64,000 nucleotides of DNA from the NCBI GenBank assembly GCA_030704615.1, contig CM060732.1, forward strand, positions 72,771,053 through 72,835,052, in the 5' to 3' direction. The position numbers were made by a program, and so were the translations under genes. Position 1 is the first letter of the stretch, and each line of letters begins with the position of its first letter. The notes beneath the pieces were generated by a model. It saw only the letters and a program-made list of their open reading frames with translations. It did not search any database and was not told where the DNA came from. This DNA comes from Takakia lepidozioides. Taxonomy: Eukaryota; Streptophyta; Takakiopsida; Takakiales; Takakiaceae. This document shows positions 1 to 11,300 of the stretch, piece by piece.

Positions 1-623
1 CACTTTGGCACACTGGGGGAACAACTCTTATCCTTTATGAGATAATCCACAATGGACCATTCCCCAGTTTGGGCTTTTCCATGAGTCCACTGTTTATCCA
101 ATCACTCCAAGACCTCTCTTCTTGCTTAGATGATGCAAGAAGCAAAGTCGAACAAGCTGTGGACTCTTGGGAGAGTTTTGTCACCTCTGTGGCTGATAAG
201 ATCATTGGGAGGAAACTAACTGTCTGTGGTAGAGCAGTAAATTGGTGGACCATGAGACGGGCACTTTATTTAGACTCCTGTAGTATCAAAAATGACAAAG
301 AACTGTGGTCTTGATACTGCCAATTGCGCAAAGAACTTAACCAGCTTGTAAGGGCTCAGAAGAAAGTTTTTTGGGAAAAGTTGTACCGGGACATCAACTT
401 TGAACAACCAGGTGGTAATGATAAGAGATTCTGGTTGGCCTTACAGAGTTTGTACAAGCCGAAAAATGGCCAGCAAGTACAGGCATTAAGGAATAACATG
501 GGTGCAGTGGTGACTTCAACAGTTGACATCGTCAAAACCGTTGAAACACACTACAGCCCCGTGAATGTAACTGTAATAGATCCTTCAAACATGACTGTAA
601 CAGGCCCATTAAGCAGGAGTTGA
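1..623 (+). mobile_element. LINE-A internal fragment with inverted 5' segment
   Basis: Bases about 80-623 match the region of the long LINE-A copy around 10168-10660, between endonuclease and reverse transcriptase. The shared peptide includes VDSWESFVTSVADKIIGRKL. Bases 1-73 match the same family around 9915-9990 but in reverse complement, so the left piece is flipped relative to the right piece. The reading frame is broken by stops and the match ends near 575-600. This is a dead, truncated copy cut by the window edge. Confidence 0.8.
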
Positions 624-1214
624 AGGTCCATGTCAAGCCGACATGGAAATCAGCGGCCTCTCACAACGATATTTGCAGTTCCATCGAGACACTTTCCTCA
701 TCCTGAGCGAGATTAGACTATTACGGTCCAATAACTTGTTTGTGCCTCTCTCCATCTCTTCTACAAGCATTGGGACAAATCAGGGTGGGCTCACATAGGC
801 TGAGCATTGAGACGCACATGGCATAAACTGCAGCATGCTGTAAGTCTGTTCTGCTTGTACTAGAAAAGAAAGGCAGATTAAGACTGAAGGACATTCACAC
901 TGTCATCTCTATTATAAAATCTGGGCCACTGCTATTGCATATTCAAAGCCAATCCTGCCAGAGGTGTTCATTATAAGGATCAGAGCCACCTTGTGGCATA
1001 TATCTACATGAGGCTCTCTACCTATAGAATCTTCCAAAGTTGCATTGTGGTTTTCTGGTTGTGGTGGTTGGTGGTGGGGGCCCCACTTCTCTTGTTTTCT
1101 GCTTTCGTCCCATAAAGTCTTTGAGCTTCCTGTGGACCTATAAACCTTCTTATGTACTTTCCCTCTGCGCTCTATGAGCTTTACGCGGACGTTACAAAGC
1201 ACCATTTCATTTCA
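624..1214 (+). mobile_element. LINE-B degraded 3' fragment
   Basis: Not coding. Pieces near 640-740 and 1060-1150 resemble pieces near 2065-2160 and 2430-2530, including the shared stretch around 'cttgagcttcc(t/c)gtgga'. A related piece lies at 7900-8030. They are recognisable only by comparison with each other and look like 3' ends of one old LINE family (here LINE-B). Confidence 0.5.
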
Positions 1215-1380
1215 TTTCATTTCTCTTGCCCTCATTCCAAGGTAAGTCATACTACTGCTGTCAGCCCCTGACAAAGGTAGTTTCTGTCCCTTTGTGTTCC
1301 CCTCAAACTGAGCGCGGGGTCAATAGCCACAAGGCTACGGCAAACAACGTATTATGAGTACATTCTCTTGACCTCATTTT
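1215..1380 (+). mobile_element. LINE-A 3' tail fragment
   Basis: Closely matches 6895-7020, the 3' end of LINE-A copy 1, including the block 'ggccacaaggctacggcaaa' (one base differs here) and the ending 'tatgagtaca'. Only the tail is present, as expected of a severely 5'-truncated copy. Confidence 0.75.
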
Positions 1381-1415
1381 GGCCATCATAGTCATGTAAA
1401 CTAGCAAAGATCACT

Positions 1416-2530
1416 GTGGGGGGAGTTCTCCAGGAATATCAAGTCTTTTTGCGCGTTGGACAAGCTTCATTTCGAAGCATCATGGTGCCATCAGTGTGCC
1501 ATTTGAGGGTGGAGCAACACAATCAGTGCTTCTATACACCGACAATGTCGCCTTGTTGGTATTATCCTCTCTTCCTACAGCAACACCTCTCCATTTGGGA
1601 AGTAGTTGCAGGGGCCTATGTGGGCTGCAGGTCAACCTCAAGAAGACCCAAATAATGGTTTTTAATGGAACTGTCACTCCCACTGCTCTCTTATGGCTGT
1701 GATCTCTGCTTCCATGTGGAAGAAACAAATCGAGCCGCTCCAAGCATATTTTCTTCAGGGAATGATTGGAGCTAGGCACACCACAGCCACAGCCATTCAG
1801 ATCATATGGGCTGAATTGCCTGTGCATTATTTAAGTTCAATGCCCAATTTTGCCTCGTGATCTTCTTGACAAGGTTGCGATCTCTACTGGCCCAGTGGTT
1901 ACGAATGTGTGGTCTCTCAACTTAAGCTGGCTCAAGGACATGTAGTGTCATCCAATGACACGGCCTCTCTCCGGACTCCATATTGCCCAACAACCCAAGC
2001 TTCTGGAAATCCTTTCCAAGAACAAAGTCATTTGGCAAGAGATAAAGAAATTACACGTCATGCAGACGTGGAGGTCAGAGAGCCCAGAGAGCCCACTCGA
2101 CACTAACCTACGGTTCTCCAACAGAATCTTAAGGCCCAACTACTTGCCTATTCCTCTCTCTCCATCTCGTTTGTGGGCATTCACATAGTGTAAGGATGAA
2201 GACCCACAGACGGGACTGGCTGCTGTGAGCCGACCCCTATGTCCTGCTTGTGCTCCAAAGGGCAGGCTGGAGATTGAGACTGAAGAGCACCTCCACTATT
2301 GCCGTCCTCTTTACCATGAAATCTGGGATTGCCACTTTGCATTTTTGGGTTCCGTTACGAGGATCAGATATGCCTTCTTGCATACTTACACAAGACTCTC
2401 CATATTAGGAAATCACTAAAAAGTTGACTTGCAATTTTATGGTTTTGGTGGCTTGTTGTTGGGGCACCCACTATCCTCTCTTTTACTTTGTCCCATAAAC
2501 TCTTGAGCTTCCCGTGGATGTTTCAAAAGT
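1416..2530 (+). mobile_element. LINE-B reverse transcriptase remnant
   Basis: Broken open frames encode an RT-like catalytic stretch (LLYTDNVALL, followed by GLQVNLKKTQIMVF, typical of the YxDD motif and the following NxxKT element). At 2240-2340 a C-terminal zinc-binding-like region follows (CPACAPKG...EEHLHYCRPLYHEIWD). The second DD aspartate is N and many stops interrupt the frames, so it is inactive. The 3' end near 2530 resembles that near 1150. Confidence 0.65.
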
Positions 2531-3186
2531 TCCTTTTTCTTTCTTTCCCCTCCTTTCTCTTTTCAAAGGGAAGGTGCAAGACCTCAAACCAAACTCTATG
2601 AGAAAACGTCTTCGAGCAACACATCAGCAGAGCTGAGAAAAGCCACAAGGGCAAGACTCCCAACCTTCCTGTCCGTAACAGAAGCCTCCAGGATACAAAC
2701 CTGGGACCATCCTCCTTCATGTGCCCAGCCTGGTCACTCCTTACTCTGGAAGAGGCCATTAGTTCTCAGAGCCCAAGTGCTTAGCAGCTACCTAGATGTA
2801 GCACAACATCTTCAGGCAACAATTGGGAATGGAATTATTCTTCAGTTTTTGTTACTCTACTATGTTGTTCTACTGCCATGGACCCTTAGACCTCCCATGG
2901 GACTTTCAAATTTTTCTTCTTTGCTCTCTCCCATGGGGCGTCTAGAGCTCCCAAGGACAGAATCAATTCTTTTTTTAATTCTTCTGCTCTCTCACCAAAC
3001 AAAGCTGGCATTTTTCCGCATAAACTTTGGATGACATTCATGTGACTTACAAACCAATGAGTATCTTGAGCTGCCTACAAGAGATGAGTCAGAACTCACT
3101 GCTTTGTCTACTTTCACTCTTTTCTGGCTTTGAAAAGTGTGGAATGTTAAGCATACAAGAAAATCACATGCTAACTCTGCGCCTAC
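2531..3186. other. ISA2 intron sequence, no gene recognised
   Basis: Non-coding. It lies downstream (minus strand) of the last ISA2 exon found and so is probably intron. Short repeated phrases such as 'cccatgggac' occur twice near 2870-2945, suggesting more degraded repeat. I see no exon here matching the next part of isoamylase. Confidence 0.4.
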
Positions 3187-5331
3187 CTTACATCGATAAC
3201 CATAGCGAGTGTACTTCCCCAGGCTCTCCAACTGGACATGCCAAACATCGCCTGTTCGGTGAATGGCCGGCTCCAAATCTATCTCCAGCTGCACAAAAGC
3301 CATACAATGATAAGCTCCCTAAAAGCTTTCATATGTCCCTGGGTGGCCAAGGTAGTTTTTTACTAGGAGACTGTTTACATTTCAATTACTGGGGGACAGA
3401 CAAACGATGCCTTTGTAGGCAGGAGACAGTGCAGCTCTCCTCTTGCAAAGACTTTCCATAACACATGGTAAAAACCCTGCAAAGATGAGAAGTCTCTTCT
3501 CCTTAGTTGTCTCATCCAGCACATTTTGTTACAAAATGATCTAAAAATACAGTAAAAGTTTGAGCTTAGTGTTGACAAAGGTGCAATTGCTAAGACCAGA
3601 AACTTACAGATGGTTCAATGGCATCGGCTTCATATAGACACAAAATCACGTTCTCAGCATGACTTGAGTAGAGTGCAAAATTGACTGCTCCATCCCTTTC
3701 CCAGGTGGGCCCCAAGGGATCTGGCTGTCCTCTCCCAATCCCAACTGGGATACAAAAATTGGTGCCCTGAGCGGCCCTGAATCACAAGAAAGCAGGAGGA
3801 GTGTAAAGATAGAAAACGAGGTTCTCATTTAGTGCGTCTACTTCCACGGTTTCTTTTGAAAGATTAGACAGTCTGGACAGATGTTAGGTGATAGCTTGAT
3901 TTGGTTTTCAGTCACACCTAGAGGTGGCATCAATGTCGACTATATATTTCATCTTCCCCCAAAACTGGTGCCATGCCATTTCCAAATACTGGGCTGACAC
4001 AAGCTGAAGGTAAGCCAACCCAGAGACATACCTGACCCATAACTCCTCCTGGTTTGCAGTGGCTGGCTTGAAAAACAGAAAACTGACAAAGAAGGGTGCC
4101 TGCTTTGCATCAAGTGATAAGCTCAGAGTCTGTACACCCTGGGGCCCCACTACCAAAGGAGTCTGCATGGCTTCACTTCTGTCACCAAAGCACATTCAAG
4201 GACAAACATGGTAAATAACACTTTCCTGCTGTTGCAAATAACTCTCAGAAGGGATGTAAACTCAGAACCATTTTCCATAAGCAGAAAATAAGGAGCCTTA
4301 CACATTTACCAAATTAAATCACAGATCCACTACTATGGTTCGAACATCTTAGGAGAAAAAGCAAGGTATCTCTTGCAGCAGTATTGAGAGGAGAGCCATT
4401 GGTGCCTTACACTCCATCAACAAAACTTGTCCCATGAGGGGCTGCTTCCGGTTCAAGCATAACCCAATCTTTTGAATCTGACCGAAAGAGGCCCTGCCAT
4501 TACACGCATTCAGACACACCCCTTAATGTTACACGACAAAAAAAAAATTACTTGCAGAATACATTGTCAGATGGCTCCACCTCAGCCCGACAAGATGTGA
4601 AGATTCAAAATCTTTCTGTACTACCCAACGCAAATTAGATCACACAAAGATGAATAGATCTGAACAGAGCTACTCTCCGCGTTTCCACCTTTGAAATCAG
4701 ATTTGAATCATAAGAATTACTGTTTATCAAACTTCATGGCTTCCAGAATACTCCAAACTGATGGTTCACACCTGCTTTCCAAAAAGGGATGAATTCAAAT
4801 GGCCATAAATACCATATCCCAGGCCATCATGCCTCACCTACCCATGCTAATGCCTCGCATGCCTTTGCCCTGACGTAATTTTGGTGCAAGGACTCCCTCT
4901 CTCCTGCTCCTCTCTTACAATCCATATACTTCAGTTTACCTTCTGCCATGACCACTACTCATATCAAGCTATCCATAACAACGTGAGAAATACACCCCAC
5001 TTGTCTTGGCCCTTAGACTGGCAAACCACCCCTCTAACTATCATTACTGCAGGCGCCCATGGCGGGGCCCTTTGCCCAAACATCTGCACTCTAAAACAGA
5101 ACCTTGGTCTAACCCACACCTCAACCACAGCCTACCTCGGTCCCCTCCACCTGACTGCCATTAACCCCTCATTGCCCTCATCCTCAACAAACCCAAGGTA
5201 GAAAGGAGGCAAGCTGTCGCTTCGTAGGCAGACCCCCACTTACTCCTTATATTTATTATTAAGATTTATGTATAAAGTCCATCCCTGAAAGGGGGCAGTA
5301 CCCGTAAGGGGAAGAGGATAATTCTGGTTGG

Positions 5332-5376
<45 letters not shown>

Positions 5377-8300
5377 GGAAAAAAGAAGGCTTATGACACA
5401 GTGTGGAGGGATGGCCTATGGTTCCGCCTCTGGTCTTGTGGGATCAAGGGAAAGATGTGGAGAGTTGTCCACAACTTGTATGCTCACACCAAAAGCTGCG
5501 TCACTGTTAACGGACAGAAGTCCAACTTCTTTGACATAGACCAAGGTGTAGCTCAAGGATGTACTCTCTCCCCTCTGCTCTTCAATGTTTTCATCAATCA
5601 ACTCCTCGAGGATGTAGAAAGTGAGGGATTTGGGTTAAGGGTGGGTGATACCACCATACCAGCCCTTATGTTTGCGGATGACTTCGCAGGCATAGGGGAG
5701 ACTCCAACCAATCTCCAGGAGTTGATTGATTGCGCGAAGAGATACTTTGATCTTTGGGGGCTAGAGGCTAATGTCAGCAAATGTGCAGTGGTAGCATTCA
5801 ACGACAGAGGAGAGGGAGGAAGTGATCTTAAGTGGCAGTGGGGTAGCCAAGAGATCCCGGTCCTCCCTTCCTACACTTACCTGGGCGTTGAGTTCTCCTC
5901 CAATTGTAATTGGGATGCACATATCCGGAAAGTTGTTCAAACTGGCAAGGGCAAAGCTCTGGGGCTCACTAAATTTTTCCACTGCAGAGGGGTCAACTCT
6001 GAGGTTAAGAAAACCATGCTTTGTCGCGTTATTAGACCTGCCTTGGAGTACGGATCTGCTATATGGGTTGATAACTCCAACCAGGCTAAGTCTCTAGAAT
6101 CCATTCAAGTGGGGGTGCTTAAGGAGTGTATGTCAGCATGCTCCAAAACAGCCAATGTGGCTGTTCGGGGTGAGTTTGGCATTCCGTCCTTAAGCTCCCG
6201 ACGAGATGAATTCAAGGTCAGATGGTGGGGTCAGCTGCAACATATGCCCAACACCAGATATCCTAAATTAATCGACTCTATATCTTGGAAACAGGACTGC
6301 CCTGTCAAACAGGCTAAGTCCTGGCAGAAGAGAGTAGAAGAGATCCTCAAGGACCTGGACCTGGATCTGCAAGTCTTGACCCTGCTGGATAAATCTACTT
6401 AGAGGCTGTAGTGTCCTCAGCCATGTCTGTTGCCATGAGATTGTCTGATGAAAATGAAGTTAGGCAGAAAACTTCCCTGAACTTGTTTCCAGTCTGTGAC
6501 ATGGGGGAGGACATCTTGGATGACCTCAAGGGTCTACCCACTCTCGGCACTAGACTGAAATTTAAACTCAGGGCAGGAAGCCTACCTTTGAACAGCAAAC
6601 AGAAGCAGAGAGGAAAGGGAGAGTGCAATTGCCCGTTGTGTGGGCAATCTGAAGACAGTATTCATTTTCTGATACACTGTCCGGGGTTCTCTCACCAAAG
6701 AGACGCTCTCTTCAAATCTATTAAGGGAATTGTGCCTGTACCCCTGTTTACCAACTTTGAAAGTCTCGAGGCTGAGCCAAAAGCCCAGGCCCTCCTGAGG
6801 CCTAGTTTTTGGGCAAATCACACACAGCAGATTGATGCTTGTGTGAAGGGATTTCTAGAGGATATCTGGAAAACCCGGATTAATTCTTTATATGGAGGTA
6901 AGTCTTACTACCAACGTCAGCCCCTGACAGAGGTAGGTTCTGTCCCTTTTGTTCCCGCTCAAACTGGGCGCGGGGTCAATGGCCACAAGGCTACGGCAAA
7001 CAACGTCTTATGAGTACAATCTCTCTCTCTCTCCCATGCCATTTAAACAATAGGAGAACATATACTGACTAACTGAAGAAACTAGCAAACAAAAGCAGGA
7101 AGTGTTTGTAGATGAAGGGAATGTGCGTACCCAATGCAGTTTCGCAGATATGTCAGTGTCGAGAAATAAATTGCCAAGATGTGCTTGAATCTCCACTGTG
7201 TAATGTGTGGCTATTTTGCTGACTAGCACCTCCACCTGTCACTTCCAATCATTAGAAAAAACCAGAATGTAAACTCTCTCTTTCTGTGCCCCCTCTCTGG
7301 CACTGTATGGCAGTGTCACACCTGTAGTGGATTGGCACTCAACCAAATTGACATAAAAGTTTTACCCAGACATTCTACCAGCAATTGCAACATCCAGGAT
7401 TCCCTGCAACCTAGCTATGCACAAGTGCTCTGGCTGTTTCAAGCAGACTGGTGGGTACAAAGCTGTGCAGGGTCAATGGCCACCAGGTTACAGCAAACAA
7501 CGTCTTGTGAGTACGTTCTCTACACGAAGCATGCCATTTCTGTGGTAAAGTCAGGGGTGTAAAACTAAAATCGACAAGTGCCACCATGAGCACCTTAATG
7601 GCAGTTGCAGGAAAATAAATCTACACCTGCATAACCTGAGCTGCGGGGATAAGCTAAACCCCAGTGGGTGCGAACCCTGCAAAAGGCTCCCGGATGGTTA
7701 ATTTTCCACAGGGACAATGGCTGTAAGGCTGTGGCAAGCCACCATTCGCAGGGAACAGCATGAGTACATTCTCTGCACGAGGCTCCCAAATGAGAGGATT
7801 GCTCAAGGTTGCATGTAGTTTAATGCTTGAGGTGGCATCTGGAAATCTTTTCCAAGCACAACAGGAACAAATTCATCAGGCAAGAGCTAGATGAATCCAC
7901 TATCAAGCGGACAGGGAAATCAGTGCCACCCCTTGCAACTAAGTTACAGTTCCATCAAGAAACCGTCTTCATTCTTAATAAGGATTGAATCTTGCAGCCC
8001 AACTTCTTTGCACTTCTCTCTCCCTCTCTTCTCCCTGTCCTCTAGGAAGCCTATTGCCATTGGGTGGACTTGATACGGGAGTACATTAATGTCTCTGTGA
8101 CTAAATGCCGGCCTTGTGACCTCGTGTCCTTGTTTGTTTCGACCTGAAGCGCTTTGCTCCAGGTAAGGTAGTGCATTGGATTTAGTTGGAAAGCTTGGGG
8201 CCTTTCCCTCTTTAGAATATGCCTACACGGGCCATACCCTGCAACTCCCTGGAGTGTGATCTCTGAATGGTAACAAGCCGACCCCTACCGCTTGGGGGCA

Positions 8301-11300
8301 GCCCCTCCGCCCAAATTGGGCAGTCGTATGCTCTGTCTAGCATACTCGGCACTTGGGCTCGGGTTGGTTCCTGTGCTTAAACTTATAGCCTGCGACTACA
8401 ATCAAAATTTTAGCTCCTATCAACATCAACACTCCTCAGGGTGATTCCTGGGAATTGGTTACTTTGCCAAATCTAGGGCTTCATGTGTAGTTTTTGGGGT
8501 GAATCCCAGGATGGACGATGTGTCCTTTAAAACTACATGCTCTAGCATAGGCTTGGATTTCATGGCTAATGGTACCATCTCGAGACTTGATAACAGGGGT
8601 CCGTTGAAGGTTGCAATGACCAAAAGTGCTTCTAATAGAGTCCCACATCAATTCAATCTCAAAGAAGTTCGTCCCTTGACTGGCTGGAGTGCGGTCTTAG
8701 ACATTGGTGATTCAATGGGGCGCTCTAGGAAGACAACCAAGGGCAACGACTTCAACTTGAGAGTTTCTAATCGGTTTGATGCTCTGGATGAGGTTGAATC
8801 CAAACAGCCAGAAGGACAAGATGCCCCTAAGTGTACGGAACCTGAACGTCCTGAATCTGAAGGATTTGGTACTCTGAATGGTTTACACAAGACGAACAAA
8901 TTCTATACACGGGGTAATTGTCCCCAAGCCGACAGATGGACAATCTGTCCCTAAGTGTGCAGAGCCTGAACGTCGTGTAACTGAAGGATTTGATACTCTA
9001 AATGGTTTACCAATCCTCAAAGTCTACACAAGACGAGCAAAATCTATACACGGGGTAATTGTCCCCAAGCAGTCTGACGGACAATCTGCCCCTATGTGTG
9101 CGGAGCCTGTGCGTCGTGTAACTGAAGGATTTGGTACCCTGAATGGTTTACCAATTCTCAAAGTTTACACAAGACGGGCAAAATCTACACATGGGGTAAC
9201 TGTCCCCCCTTTGCAGAACGGTTGGCCGTCCAGGAGCAATCACAAGCTACCTAGACGACAAACAATTCACATGCAAAGGGCTGGCTTGCGGCTGGCCACT
9301 TTCAACTTCTCAGGGTTGACCAACCAAAGGAAACAACTCGAAGTGGGACAAGTTCTTCGGACTAATGATATTCATATCTGTACTGGGCAAGAAACATGGG
9401 AAACGTCGGATAAACTGGTTGGAGATGTCAATGGTTATAAATGGGCAGGTAAGATGTGTACTCTCAAGGCAGCCTCTGCCAAACGCCGTCAAAAAGGGGT
9501 TGGATTCTTTGTCCGTGATTTCTTGTTTGACAATTGTGAAATTATCAACAAGGGTTTGAGGTACGAGCATAGTATCAGACTAAAACTGAATCTGAAGGGC
9601 GGCATGAGTACGAAGGACCTCTTTGTGGGTTGTGTTTACATGCCCACAGAGGGGACCCTTAGTGCTGACGCAGACAAAGCCTTCGAAGATGTAAAGCTGG
9701 ACTGTGCTTCGTTCCTTGCCAAAGGTCAGGTGGTGCTATTGGGTGACTTCAATGCCCGGGTGGGCAAAGGGCTCCATCAGGACGATATCATTGGACCTTT
9801 TGGTGAGGACGAGCTGAATTCTAATGGCAGACGGTTAATTAACTGTCTAGAAGAGCTTCAACTTTTGACCTTGAATAACAGGACAAGAGGTGACCAAGTG
9901 CAGTGGACTCGTGAGAAATCCCAAACTGGGGAACGTTCCATTGTGGACTATATCATAATGGACAAAAATTGTTCCCCCAGTGTGCCAATGTGTTGATCGA
10001 CAGAACTGATATTGGTACCTCTGACCACTTCCTGGTTTGGACTGAGATCAAAAGGTGTTTTCCCAACACCAAGAGATCTGTGAAACGTTCGATTCGGAAG
10101 TGGCGCATAGAAAAATTCCATAATGAGGAGGTCAAGGCTGAGTACGTCCAGGCCTTGCAAGAGGCTCTCCCTCATTTTGTCCAATCGCTCCAAGAACTTC
10201 AGTCTCGCTCTGATAACGCAAGAAATGAAGTCGAAAGAGCAGTGGACTCTTGGGAGAGTTTCGTTTCCTCCGTGGCTGACAAGATCATTGGGAGGAAACT
10301 AATTGTCTGCGGTAGAGCTGTTAATTGGTGGACCAATGAGATTAAACTCAAGATAGCTGAGAGACGAGCCCTCTATAAAGAGTGCTGCAATTTGAAAACC
10401 AACAGAGAATTGTGGGCGAGGTACTACCAGCTCCGTAAAGATATCAATCAGCTTGTTAGGTCTCAGAAGAAATTATACTGGGACAAGTTATACAGTGAAA
10501 TAAACTCAAACCACCATGGTGGTAATGACAAGGTTGGCCCTTCAACGTTTGTACAAGCCGAAAAACGGTCAGCAAGTACAAGCGCTGAAGACTACTAAAG
10601 GTGCAGTGGTGACTTCATCAGTTGACATTGTCAAAACCTTTGAAACTCACTACAGTATCCTTGGCAGAACTTCTAGGTCTAACAGTGAGGGGTCTTCTGC
10701 TGAATGGAGGGACACAGTTGGAAAAACTGTTCCTATGATTCAAAACAGCCCTGATGAACTGGAGTATATTTCAATGGCTTATAACGCTCCCATTAGTTCT
10801 TCTGAGATTGTGGAAGCAATTGAACATTTAAATGGATATACAGCTGGTGGACCTGATGGTATTGTCATCGAGCTTATCAAGCACGGTGGCGATCCCATGA
10901 TAGAGGCCCTAGTTCTCCTCTTTAACCTTATCTGGAAGACTGAAATGATCCCCTTTCGCTGGCGACAGGGGTCATTGTCAATCTATACAAGAAGGGTGAC
11001 AGAGAAGAACCGGGGAACTACCGTGGCATCACGCTCCTCAATGCTGTTGGCAAGACATTCTGCAGAGTTATAAGTACTCGTCTCCAGGTTGATCTGGAGT
11101 CTAGAGGTTGTTTCCACGAAGGCCAAGCTGGCTTTCGGCGAAACAGGGGCTGTGTGGATCATATCTTCACTCTAAGCCAGATTATCCAGGGAAGGAAAAA
11201 AGAAGGGAAACCCACTTATGTTTTTTCCTGGATGTCAAAAAGGCTTATGACACAGTGTGGAGAGATGGCCTATAGTTCCACCTCTGGTCTTGTGGGATCA

